A stretch of DNA of 64,000 nt from Cotesia glomerata (taxonomy: Eukaryota; Arthropoda; Insecta; Hymenoptera; Braconidae): NCBI RefSeq assembly GCF_020080835.1, contig NC_058160.1:29685152-29749151 (forward strand), in the 5' to 3' direction. Numbering within the stretch: the stretch's first letter is position 1; the number at the start of each line of letters is the position of its first letter. Shown here piece after piece: positions 55,101 through 64,000 of this stretch. The position numbers were made by a program, and so were the translations under genes. The notes below the pieces were generated by a model. The model made no database searches. It was given only the letters and a program-made list of their open reading frames with translations, and was not told where the DNA came from.

Positions 55101-58100
55101 CGTAATTATTATTTTAAAAATGTATTTACAATTTAAACAAGTGCGTAAAAACAATACTATTCAAAAAATAAATATATTTTTTTTTTTTATAATTTATAAA
55201 GTACATATTTAATTATATATCGGGTCAATAATTACCGTAGAATTTTTTGTCCCACAAAAAGCCGCTAAATTGTCGCGTCTAAAGCTTAAGTGTATAAATT
55301 GAAGGTTTTTTCATTAGCTCATCATTAATTCAATCATCAGCTCGCTAATTGTTTGAGCAACTCGCGTTGGGAAATTTTACCGAGAAAGTCTCTCTCTAAC
55401 CAATCACTTAGCAGAAATACTTTAAAAAATACTTAACATTTTTTTCCTTTCAGACAAATTGATTTTTATTGTAATCCACTATAATGCTAATTTTAACATT
55501 TTAAGTAATTATTATTCTACGTACTACTTTTCGGTTTTAGAATAAATTTTCTTAATTTTAATAACAATGCCATCTCCGATATTTCCAACTTTCTTTTCGA
55601 TAAATATTCAAATTAGCAATAAATATTAATATTTTAATTTAATAGAAAAAAATTATAAATTACCTGCATATAAAAACCTTCGCCTCGAGTGATAATGTAA
55701 CTATTGGCTCGGTCATCGGTTTGCAATGCAAATAAACTTGCAGCGACTATCGACAAACAACCTGGAAAAATATGTACTTGTTAATTATTCTATAATGCAT
55801 AAGTAATTTAATATTTTATTAAAATTTATGAACAAGAAAAATTGCTTGAAGAAGAAAAATATTTAAAGATTTTTTTAAAATTAATTTTTATTTAAAAATT
55901 TGATTAAAATATTTAAAGATTTTTTTTAAATTAATTTTTTTATCAATGACGCAATATAAGTGCAAAGTAATATCATATAGGATTACGTATTTATTCAGCA
56001 ATTGCCAGTTGGTCTTACAGGGGATTTATTTTACGAGGTAGTAAAGTGAAAAAATGTTAATGCTGACAAATCCTAAGCTCAACATTTGCTTCAAAGTACT
56101 TGTGTTATATATCCTAGATGATAAGTTCATTGTTTTATAGATGTCATGCTTCTTAAGGAGGTTTATGTGTAAAACTTCATTTTTTTTGCAAAGATCTTGA
56201 CTTGAATTTGTGCCTTTTCAAGGTTTCATATAATTTTTACCGATAGTTAATTTATTATAAGAATTTAGGCTGCATTCGAAAATACTCTATTTCTGGATAT
56301 ATAATTAAGAAATGACTGAGTATTTTATGAGCTATTGACATTTTTAAAGATATAAGCTCATCCTGATGTTACACTCATCAAGACCTTTCATTCGAGTACC
56401 CACATCAATTTTTTATATATTTATATAAATTATATATATGTATATATGAAAAATATATAAAAATGCATGTGGGTATTCAAATGAAAGCTCTTGATAAGTG
56501 TAACATCAGAATGAGCTTATATCTTTAAAAACTTCAATAGTTAAAAAATTACAGTGCAATTTAACATAGTTAAAGAACGACCTTGTATCTCGTGAACTAT
56601 TGGCATTTTTAAAGATATAAGCTCATCCCGATGTTACTCTCATCAATACCTTTCATTTGAGTACCCACATCAATTTTTCATATATTTATATATATTATAT
56701 ATATGTATATATGAAAAATATATAAAAATGCATGTGGGTACTTAAATGAAAGCTCTTGATGAGTGTAACATCAGGATGAGCTTATATCTTTGAAAACTTC
56801 AATAGTTAAAAAAGTACAGTGCAATTTAACATAATCAAGAAATGAACTAGTATTTTGTAAACTATTGACATTTTTGAAGATATAAGCTCATCCCGATGTT
56901 ACACTCATCAAGACTTTCCATTTGAGTTTCCACATCAATTTTTCATATATTTTTATATATTATATATGTAAATATATGAAAAATATATAAAAATGCATGT
57001 GGGTACTTAAATGAAAGCTCTTGATAAGTGTAACATCGGGATAAGCTTATATCTTTAAAAACTTCAATAGTTAAAAAGTACAGTGGAATTTAACATAATT
57101 AGGAAATGACTTTGTATCTTGTAAACTATTGTCATTTTTAATGATATAAGCTCACCCTGGCATTACACTCATCGAGAGCTTTCATTTGAATACCCACATC
57201 AATTTTTCATATATTTATATATATTATATATATGTATACATGAAAAATATATCAAAAATGCATGTGGGTACTTAAATGAAAGCTCTTGATAAGTGTAACA
57301 TCGGGATAAGCTTATATCTTTAAAAACTTCAATAGTTAAAAAGTACAGTGGAATTTAACATAATTAGGAAACGAACTAGTATTTTTTAAACTATTGGCAT
57401 TTTTAAAGATATAAGCTCATCCCGATGTTACTCTCATCAATACCTTTCATTTGAGTACCCACATCAATTTTTCATATATTTATATATATTATATATATGT
57501 ATATATGAAATATATATATAAATGCATGTGGGTACTTCAATGAAAGCTCTTGATGAGTGTAACATCAGGATGAGCTTATATCTTTAAAAACGTCAATTGT
57601 TAAGAAAGTACAGTGCAATTTAACAAAACTAAAAAATGACAGATTTGTCCAATTTAATAAACAATAAAAATGGACGAAAATAAACGATTAATTCATATTG
57701 ACTGATTTTTTTAAATAGATGTCTAAAAAATATTTCAGGTATAAAAAAAATTATAAATCATTATAAGATTATTGATATACTTTAAAATTTTTCTAAAGAC
57801 TCCAATAAATTTTATAAAAAGTTAATATTTATTAAAATTGCTTAATTTTTTATTGTATAAAAAAATTTTAAATGTAACAGTGATAAGTGATAAGAAGTAT
57901 ATCAAATATTAAATATTAATTTACATGTAAAATTATCTAACGCGTGAAATTTGATACCTAAGTATATTTCCTGAGAGTTTCTGGTTAAATAATACTAATC
58001 TACACAAAAAAAAAAGAAAAAAAAGATAAGCTTGTTAATCTGAAAGCAGCTTTTCACAATCTGAACATTAATCATTTCCGGGGATGAGATTTCTACGCAA

Positions 58101-59130
58101 TAAAATTAGTACGGAGGAATGCTTTTCATGATTGCTTCTTGTATTATTGTATTCTGTGCATTAAAATAAATGACTCGGCATTTGAAAATAGTTTCAAGCT
58201 TCGCTGATGATGGGTCGCGACAGTTGACAATGTTAAAGTATGTAATTATTTATTAACAGTGGTAGGAAGGAGAGATGATTTATGCTAGAATTAGAGATCT
58301 CGGATACTTTATTTGCTTTTAATGAGGCGAAATTTAAGCGATACTTACTGGCCAGTGTGCCAAGTGCAACTTTTCCGATCAAGGCTGTGCTGTAGGAGAT
58401 TACCATCCGCTTTGCTGAGGAGGCCATGGCTAGCTGGAGGACTGCCAGTAATACCAATAGTCCTAGTAGTCCAGATGATATTGCTGCTGCTATTCCAGCT
58501 ACCCAGACTACCACTAAAAATTATTATTATTATTTAATAAATTTTTTATTAAAAAATTTTATTTCAAATTTTTATCAAAAAATTATTTTTATAATTATTA
58601 TTAAAAAATTATTTTTATAATTTTTATTAAAAAATTATTTTTATAATTTTTATTAAAAAATTATTTTTATAATTTTTATTAAAAAATTATTTTTATAATT
58701 TTTATTAAAAAATTATTTTTATAATTTTTATTAAAAAATTATTTTTATAATTTTTATTAAAAAATTATTTTTATAATTTTTATTAAAAAATTATTTTTAT
58801 AATTTTTATTAAAATTATTTTTATAATTTTATTAAAAAATTATTTTTATAATTTTTATTAAAAAATTATTTTTATAATTTTTATTAAAAAATTATTTTTA
58901 TAATTTTTATCAAAAAATTATTTTTATCAAAAAATTATTTTTATAATTTAAAATTAACATTGTTTTTTTTTATTAGTAGAATATTGTTATTATTATTATA
59001 AAAAAATTATTTTGAAACTTACTGACTGGTTGAAATCTGGATACACCCGTACCGCATCTTTCCCGATTATAAAGCAAAAGTTTGCACTGTCTCCAAGGAC
59101 CAAAGTATCCTTTTTCAGCAGAAATTCCTG
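50067..59130 (-). CDS. Four-transmembrane claudin/PMP22-superfamily-like protein (first coding exon not found)
   Basis: Five minus-strand exons join in consistent phases: 59130-59023, 58513-58349, 55761-55664, 52811-52655 and 50305-50067. They give about 255 residues of the C-terminal part. Exon order fits a claudin-like fold. First comes an extracellular loop with GYFGPWRQC and a second Cys nine residues on (the W-x-x-C...C pattern of the superfamily). Then a membrane segment starts MVVWVAGIAAAISSGLLGLL. A third follows (VISYSTALIGKVALGTLASC), then a short loop and a fourth (LGAIVLNFGVLISSVYEGIY). The ~130-residue cytoplasmic tail is Ser/Lys-rich and ends HSTEV, a class I PDZ ligand (T-x-V). 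Such proteins act at cell junctions or as channel auxiliary subunits; which of these applies is not resolved. The exon with the first membrane segment must lie above 59.2 kb or outside the window. It needs a phase-1 donor. Confidence 0.72.
50473..52138 (+). mobile_element. Helitron-like element B4, both ends intact, with family C insert
   Basis: The 5' end is A|TCATTAAGAGAATAAGC. The 3' end is a 7-bp-stem hairpin (GCAGTCA at 52109, TGACTGC at 52121), then AAGGTTG and CTAG|T. These are the canonical Helitron terminal features (5' TC, 3' hairpin plus CTRR, insertion between A and T). The interior has two full palindromic units and a half unit. A family C element is inserted at 50665-51411. No Rep/helicase frame. 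Confidence 0.75.
50665..51411. mobile_element. Family C element inserted in Helitron B4
   Basis: It has ends CACGGAAAAAAGTAAACTG and its complement, length 747, with TA duplicated (TCTCTA | element | TAGATAC). The empty site is seen in B7 (TCTCTAGACACAT). Confidence 0.75.
52139..52178. repeat. (TTA)n microsatellite at the Helitron 3' junction
   Basis: About 13 uninterrupted ATT units directly follow the CTAG of B4. Confidence 0.8.
52655..52811 (-). CDS. Claudin-like gene, exon with membrane segment 4
   Basis: The acceptor is TTTTTTTCAG|TTGG and the donor CCAATG|GTGAGA. It encodes LGAIVLNFGVLISSVYEGIY, then ARRGGDPTKIREVVDVRSTT and a tail. Confidence 0.77.
52916..53530 (+). mobile_element. 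Helitron-like element B5, 5' truncated
   Basis: Two palindromic units are followed by hairpin GCAGTCAC/GTGACTGC, AAGGTTG and CTAG|T at 53527-53530. The 5' terminal segment is missing. Confidence 0.7.
53733..53813 (-). CDS. Candidate alternative first exon of the claudin-like gene
   Basis: ATG at 53813 opens 27 codons (MNKRPRNLLKEAKDDVKMER, then RKQKRGK) ending AAAG|GTACTT in phase 0. This matches the phase-0 acceptor of exon 52811. The frame is closed upstream by a TGA with no usable acceptor between, so it reads as a first exon. A GC-richer unique patch (53820-54120) lies upstream and could be its promoter. The isoform would have a basic N-terminus, only the last membrane segment and the PDZ-ligand tail. 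Confidence 0.45.
53820..54340. promoter_or_regulatory. Unique patch upstream of alternative exon 53733-53813
   Basis: This region is less AT-rich, non-repetitive and without a trusted frame. Its position suits a promoter for the short claudin-like isoform. Confidence 0.25.
54350..55010. repeat. Tandem array of ~100-130 bp AT units
   Basis: AAAAAAATCATAAAATTATT recurs six times, each separated by (TTAA)n tracts and TTTCAAAAATTAA. It lies in the claudin-like intron. Confidence 0.7.
55011..55660. other. Claudin-like intron, unique part
   Basis: 55200-55480 is less AT-rich with no exon. No repeat family is recognised. Confidence 0.25.
55664..55761 (-). CDS. Claudin-like gene, exon with end of segment 3 and second loop
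   Basis: The acceptor is TTTTTCCAG|GTTG and the donor ATGCAG|GTAATT, ending in phase 0. It encodes SCLSIVAASLFALQTDDRAN, then SYIITRGEGFYMQ. Confidence 0.75.
56160..57645 (+). mobile_element. Helitron-like element B6, five palindromes, ends lost
   Basis: It starts within the 5' internal segment (TTAGGCTGCATTCGAAAA at 56266). It carries five successive ~230-bp palindromes separated by ~45-bp linkers with ACTTCAATAGTTAAAAA and ACAGTGCAATTTAACA-like sequence. It stops before the 3' hairpin. Confidence 0.65.
57646..58348. other. Claudin-like intron, unique AT-rich
   Basis: No element or exon is recognised. Confidence 0.25.
58349..58513 (-). CDS. Claudin-like gene, exon with membrane segments 2 and start of 3
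   Basis: The acceptor is AATTTTTAG|TGG and the donor GGCCA|GTAAGT. The encoded stretch is strongly hydrophobic (VVWVAGIAAAISSGLLGLLV onward), then ASSAKRM and VISYSTALIGKVALGTLA. Confidence 0.78.
58530..58950. repeat. 26-bp minisatellite next to a splice acceptor
   Basis: About 15 near-identical units of AAAAAATTATTTTTATAATT plus TTTATT start within about 20 bases of the minus-strand acceptor of exon 58513. Confidence 0.85.
59023..59130 (-). CDS. Claudin-like gene, exon with extracellular loop Cys pair
   Basis: The acceptor is ATTTTTACAG|CAGG and the donor CAGTCA|GTAAGT. It encodes GISAEKGYFGPWRQCKLLLY, then NRERCGTGVSRFQPV. It needs one base from an upstream exon. Confidence 0.72.
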
Positions 59131-60176
59131 CTGTAAAAATATAAAAATTCCACCATTAAATTACAATTGATAATTCTGGGTAAAAATTACAAAATGCTAA
59201 AAATAGAGCAAATGAGTTTATCAAGACCGGAATTAATTACAACATATATAACTCTATTTAATATAAATGGAGTCTAGTTTAAATTACAACCGGGTGTGAA
59301 TAGACAGGAGTAACACTCGAGTAAGACCAATCGATAGAGTATAATTTCAAGTCATTCGATCAAGTTCATTGAGGTAGTAATTCATTCGCGTACTACATAT
59401 AATACCTATGAACGCAAGTAATACACTTTCCAACTTAATATTAACAACGAATTGAATTACTTCGCAAGTGAAGCGTACATTGTGTAATGCGATATTTTTT
59501 ACCAATATTAACGATTTTATTTAATTCTTTCCTTATACTCAAGTCTAAATTTTTAAACTAATAAATTTTTCTTAGCTGAAGTAAATTTCATCTGATTCAA
59601 TAATTTTTCGTCTTGATTAAATAATTTTTAGTCTTGATTGAAATTTAATTTTTTTTTAAGTGTACAATTATCAATTAGTTCGATTTTTACCTGCGCAATT
59701 TTTTTGTAATAATTTTTTTTAAAAGTAAATTATACTTAAAGTTCTTTTGAAGTAAATTAATGTCTAGAAGCTTAAAAAAAAAAAAAAATTAGTGAAGTGA
59801 ATAATCAAAGCGCTTGTAAAGTAATGATTTGTATTTTTCTCAAGAGATTTAATTCTAAATAAAAGTTCAATAGCAATCAGCAAAGGAAATCAGTAAAACG
59901 AATTTTCACAAATGGATCAATCCAATTGAAAGACGTTTCCGCTTGTAAATTGCAGCCATCTTGACACTAAACTAAACTAAACTTTTCCCAATGTTTTTAT
60001 AAGTGTCACATAAATGATGAAAAACACCAACAAATAAAAATTTAACGTCTTAAGTTTTATTTTGAGTTGATTTTATAGAAATCTAACTATTAGTCCTTAT
60101 GACGTAAATTTTCAAAAATTTTGATATATTTTGACTCAGTTCGTCAAATTAATTTAGAAAATACATAGGCTCAAAA
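59131..60176. other. Upstream intron/intergenic sequence
   Basis: 59200-59480 is unique without a frame. 59560-59665 is a decayed family E half. 59930-60000 is unique. No exon for the first membrane segment was found. Confidence 0.3.
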
Positions 60177-60400
60177 CGGCTGCCCAATTTTAAAACATAG
60201 CAACTGAAAATTTTAAGATTTTTCTTGTTAAAAAAAAAATTTGCGCGCCTAATTGATAAAAAATTTGATTTATGAACAGAAAATATTTTGAAGAAAAAAT
60301 ACTTGAAATTAAGGTCTAAAAGTTATAAGAAATGCAGCAATACTGAAAAAAATCAGGTATAAAAATTTTGCAGTTACTGTGTTTTAAAATTGGGCAGCCG
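60177..60400. mobile_element. MITE G, second copy
   Basis: It runs from CGGCTGCCCAATTTTAAAAC to GTTTTAAAATTGGGCAGCCG, flanked by AAAA. It sits inside a dispersed repeat (GGCTC-AAAA ... AAAA-GTTTATAT) whose empty form is at 45060. Confidence 0.65.
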
Positions 60401-60603
60401 AAAAGTTTATATGTATTATATATGTACGGGATAAAGCGCGGCTTTTCACGACAATGGGTCTGCAATTCGCAACGGATCTTTACAAAATTCAGTATATTTA
60501 TTCTACACTGATAGAAGGATTTGTTTATAGTTAAAAATATTTGTTAATATTTAACAAATCATTTATTAGAGACCACTTTTTAGTCTTTAATAAATATTTC
60601 TTA

Positions 60604-61544
60604 TTGTACACTGATAGAAGGATTTGTTTATAGTTAAAAATGTTTGTTATTATTTAACAAATCATTTATTAGAGACGACTTTTTAGTCCTTAATAAATAT
60701 TTCTTAGTATTTAAAAAGATTTACTAATATTTAATAAATGAATATCAGATTTATTAAATACAAATAAATGATTTTAAATACTAAGAAATATTTGTTTAAT
60801 ACTAAAAAATGGTCTCTAATAAATGATTTGTTAACTATTAACAAATATTTTTTAATACAAATAAATCCTTCTATCAGTGTAGCTCCACACTTCGAGTACT
60901 GCAGTTCGATAATGATAAACTATAGTCAAATGAAAATAAATACACTACAAAAACTACAAAATCGAGCTGCACGTTTTATATTAGAAGTAAATAGATAATA
61001 TACATCAATTAAAAATATGCTAGAAACATTAGGGTGGCAATCAGTAAGACAGAGGATGATTTATAATACCTGTATATTAGTATATAAAATAGCAAATGGA
61101 TTTGCACTTGATTATTTATGTGATCGTGTCATAAGAAAGAGTGAAGGCAGTCACTGTGATACTAGAAATAGTTGCTTGATTAATGTAAAAGGTACTAGAA
61201 CAAAAAGTGCCGAAAAAACGATTAGATATTTAGGTTTTAATATGTTTAATGATTTACCAAAAGAAATAAAAGATCAAGCAACTATTTCTGATTTCAAGAG
61301 ACTTTTAGCTGAATATATTAAGATCAAGATCGATGTTTAATGTATTGATGTTAAAGAAATTATGACCTGAGACGTATTGTATGATATTATATTATTTTTA
61401 GTTTATATTATTAATAGCGGAAAGTTGAAATTAAATTAAAAGACGATATGCAAATGAATAAATTGTAATACGAGTGAATTATATTGTAATTTGTATATAT
61501 ATATATATATATATAGCCAAAGGCTAAATAAATAAACCATTATT
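60604..61544 (+). pseudogene. 5'-truncated LINE with RT C-terminal region
   Basis: After removing the inner element the sequence reads VAPHFEYCSS, then LQKLQNRAARFIL. A TAA stop follows, then ETLGWQSVRQRMIYNTC and NMFNDLPKEIKDQAT to a stop at 61340. These are the conserved motifs after the RT core of jockey/CR1/L2-type LINEs. The 3' end has (TA)n and AAATAAATAAA. It is a dead fragment. Confidence 0.75.
60609..60879. mobile_element. Inner family A element inside the LINE
   Basis: It is 271 bp with both 17-bp termini and a TA duplication. The LINE codons GTA GCT are split as GTA | element | TA GCT. Confidence 0.8.
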
Positions 61545-61739
61545 ATAAATATTTCTTAGTATTTAAAAAGCTTTATTCATATTTAATAAATGAATATCAG
61601 ATTTATTAATTACAAACAAATCATTTTAAATACTAAGAAATGTTTGTTTGATACTAAAAAGTGGTCTCTAATAAATCATTTGTTAACTATTAACAAATAT
61701 TATTTAATACAAATAAATCCTTCTATCAGTGTTACTGAT

Positions 61740-63746
61740 AAATACAAAGGTCAAGTTTAAATATGAGCTTCATCGGGCATGTAGTTTCAAAATTACAGAA
61801 TTTTTAAATTTTAAAAATCCTAAAAATACACTTTTTTACAGTTTATTTATCGAATAACTTTTGAATGTGACACTGTATTGAATTTCTGTAAAATTTAATT
61901 AAAAGCTCTTTGAATAAGCTTTAATTTTCATATTCTGTTGCATATATCAAATAAAAATTAGATTAAAATCTGCTATCTTTTTATAAAACATTGCCTGTGT
62001 TTTTTTTTTCTCAAAATTACTAAAATTTTAAAACTTTTAACTGATTAAATGCCTCTAAAATTATTTTTATAAAACTACAAAATCTACTTCCATTTCTGCT
62101 GCCAAATATCCTTTATGTAACTTTCTGTAAAGTAAAAATAAATATATCAAAGTAAATTAAAATGAAAAGAGTGTCTTTGATACATACATTATGCTCAGAA
62201 TGGGTTTATGCCATCATTAAATTCAAAAGACAGCGCAAAATGAATAGAATGATAGTAAAGTCACGTTTATAAGTTTGCCGCGTGAATAGCATCCCATCTT
62301 TACGAGTATTATTTAGCTTGTACCCACTTTACCAGGGAATATAAATTGCCATATTTACAACTACACGTGTTCTATATTCATATTTATCGCCAGCTTACTT
62401 GTATATTACGTAACCTAACAGTAACGCAAGTGCCGAGACAGAATCTAATAAAATTTTTAATAAAATTCATCGTAATATAACAGTCGCAGTTTCTTCCTAT
62501 AAAACAAAGCTTACAAACAATTTCGACTGTCGGTAAGGCCGAAATCTTCGTTACCAACCAGCGAATTGCCCTCAGTACACCTGCGCAGTAGATCTGCGCA
62601 ATAAACCACAATAAAAATAAAAGAAGAAATATTTGTTCTACTTTATAAAATATTTTAATATTTTAATTTAATTTCGTAACACGAGCACAAATTTGTTTAA
62701 TACTTCTTATCGATCGGTGTAACGACCTACCCAGAATTTATTACTCAATGTTGTTCTTATCAAGGTTGCCATGAGGAAATAATACTCGGAAAAAATTAAA
62801 GACAATGAGAGCAAGTACAATGCCCGATAAATAAAAAATAAAAATATTTTATTAAAAATTATTTCTTATAGATTGTAAGATTGTAATAATATTGTTGTTG
62901 CAGCTAATAGCGTAGGATAAAATAACATAAAGGGTAAATTGAAAAAGTGCAGGTGGAATGAAGGAACAGCAAAGCAAAGCGAGTAAAGCGAGTCCATTGA
63001 TCATCGATCAAATCGAGGATAATCGACCGCGAACGTTTCGGTCAACGAACTGTTACGATATCGCCTATTATTCTTTTTATTGCCAATTGTATTTTTCTGA
63101 GTTAGAATTGAATTTATCTAAAGGAAGATATTTTAATTAACGCTACGAAGGATGATTATTGATTATTAAAAAATAATGCCGGTGGAACAATGTTGACAAA
63201 AGCTGTTACTTGTTCCCGGATAATAGAATAGCAAAGTATTGTATGTTACATATGGTGTATTTATAGTATAATGGAGATTGACTAATAATTATCAAGCACA
63301 GCCCACCGATGTTTGTACATTAGATAGATTGAATGTGATGACCTACATGTTTATGTATCGTATGACGATTGCGTTATATCTACTGTGAACGATGTGCTTG
63401 TATTTACATTTATACTTAGACGGAGACTAAATAACATCAAGGTATGCGTTGTTACATCAATTTATTGATTTTTATGACACAATATCTATTTTTAAATACT
63501 TGAGATGTCTTTCTTTTGATTTTATGAATTTTAAATGAGAAAATTGAAGAATTTGATAATTAAATACAATAATTTATTTAAAAAAACATTTTTTTGACTC
63601 AACAATTTGAAAATTAATTTTTAGCATTAAAAATTCCAAATTAATTAAAAAAATTTCAAAATTGATGTATCGTAAATTTTTTAAAATTATTTTACTTTCA
63701 ATGCACAGTATGGGAAAAAATTACAATGTTTAAAAATTAATCTAAA
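61740..63746. other. Intergenic or intronic sequence, no supported gene
   Basis: 62030-62130 shares a short phrase (AATCTACTTCCATTTC) with 45700. 62200-63460 is largely unique with moderate GC. The frames at 62384-62611 (minus) and 62958-63140 (plus) lack domain or phase support. The region may contain the promoter or non-coding first exon of the claudin-like gene. Confidence 0.3.
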
Positions 63747-64000
63747 TTATTAAGAGAATAAGAAAAATTTTGTGGCCAGTTTATTTATAATGATAAAATG
63801 GGTTTTTATGGTTAATTTGTTAATAGTCAATTTTTGATGATAAGTATTTAGGCTGCATTCGAAAATGCTCTATCTCTAGACACATAATTAGGAAATGACC
63901 TTGTATCTCGTGAACTATTCACATTTTTAAAGATATAAGCTCATAAAGATGTTGCACTCATCAAAACCTTTCATTTAAGTACCCACATCAATTTTTCATA
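63747..64000 (+). mobile_element. Helitron-like element B7, 5' end, cut by the window edge
   Basis: It starts TTATTAAGAGAATAAG and continues AAATTTTGTGGCCAG, TTAGGCTGCATTCGAAAATG and the first arm of a palindromic unit. It runs off the window. Confidence 0.65.

Larger units (their letters stand above)
60506..61731. mobile_element. Outer family A element containing a LINE and an inner family A element
   Basis: It starts CACTGATAGAAGGATTTG and ends AAATCCTTCTATCAGTG. It is interrupted by a LINE (60604-61544) flanked by a 14-bp target duplication (ATAAATATTTCTTA at 60590 and 61545). The LINE is itself interrupted by a second family A element (60609-60879). Confidence 0.8.

Noticed and set aside
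58233..58537. Plus-strand frames over 58313-58537
   Set aside because: They are antisense of the claudin-like membrane exon. The following AT frames are minisatellite.
62384..62611. Minus-strand frame with a possible donor (CAA|GTAAGC), tested as first exon of the claudin-like gene
   Set aside because: It ends in phase 0 (or hits stops in the needed phase), while the next exon requires phase 1. No convincing membrane segment follows an ATG.
62862..63010. Short minus-strand frame with a hydrophobic start (MINGLALLALLCC), tested as first exon
   Set aside because: There is no GTAAG-type donor in a suitable phase. The frame simply runs to a stop.

Overview
The window is eukaryotic nuclear DNA: very AT-rich, with interrupted genes, canonical GT-AG introns, long introns full of transposon debris, and GC-rich coding islands. 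Gene content and repeat style fit an insect, most likely a parasitoid wasp (Hymenoptera). The order is an inference; no species-specific marker is visible.

Layout. 1-2.4 kb holds decayed TIR elements and a LINE reverse-transcriptase C-terminus. 2.8-3.7 kb (minus) is an intronless MATH-domain gene of the TDPOZ/speckle type whose BTB part is not recognisable. 4.8-6.75 kb (minus) is a three-exon gene for a 389-residue charged, low-complexity protein I do not recognise; its 3' end abuts a three-layer transposon nest. 7-12 kb is intergenic and contains a Helitron-like element and LINE tails. A probable promoter and a short coding first exon lie at 12.2-13.1 kb. From about 22.8 to 47.5 kb (plus) runs the main gene, an ARHGAP6/ARHGAP36-type Rho GTPase-activating protein. 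Eleven coding exons were reconstructed with consistent splice phases (1397 residues), including a single 625-codon GC-rich first coding exon. 50.1-59.1 kb (minus) is the 3' part of a four-transmembrane protein of the claudin/PMP22/stargazin type with a C-terminal PDZ-ligand-like tail; its first coding exon was not found. 59.2-64 kb is repeats and intergenic sequence.

Introns and spacers are dominated by a few non-autonomous families, several nested so that the order of insertion can be read. Family A has TIR CACTGATAGAAGGATTT. Family B is Helitron-like, with 5' TC, a 3' hairpin, CTAG at the end and internal arrays of ~230-bp near-palindromes. Family C is a ~750-bp element with TIR CACGGAAAAAAGTAAACTG and TA target duplications. 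Families E, F, G, I and J are smaller hairpin-like elements. There are also tRNA-derived SINEs.

No operon-like organisation is expected. The genes look functionally unrelated, apart from both large ones (RhoGAP and claudin-like) being plausible cell-cortex or junction proteins. That link is only an inference.
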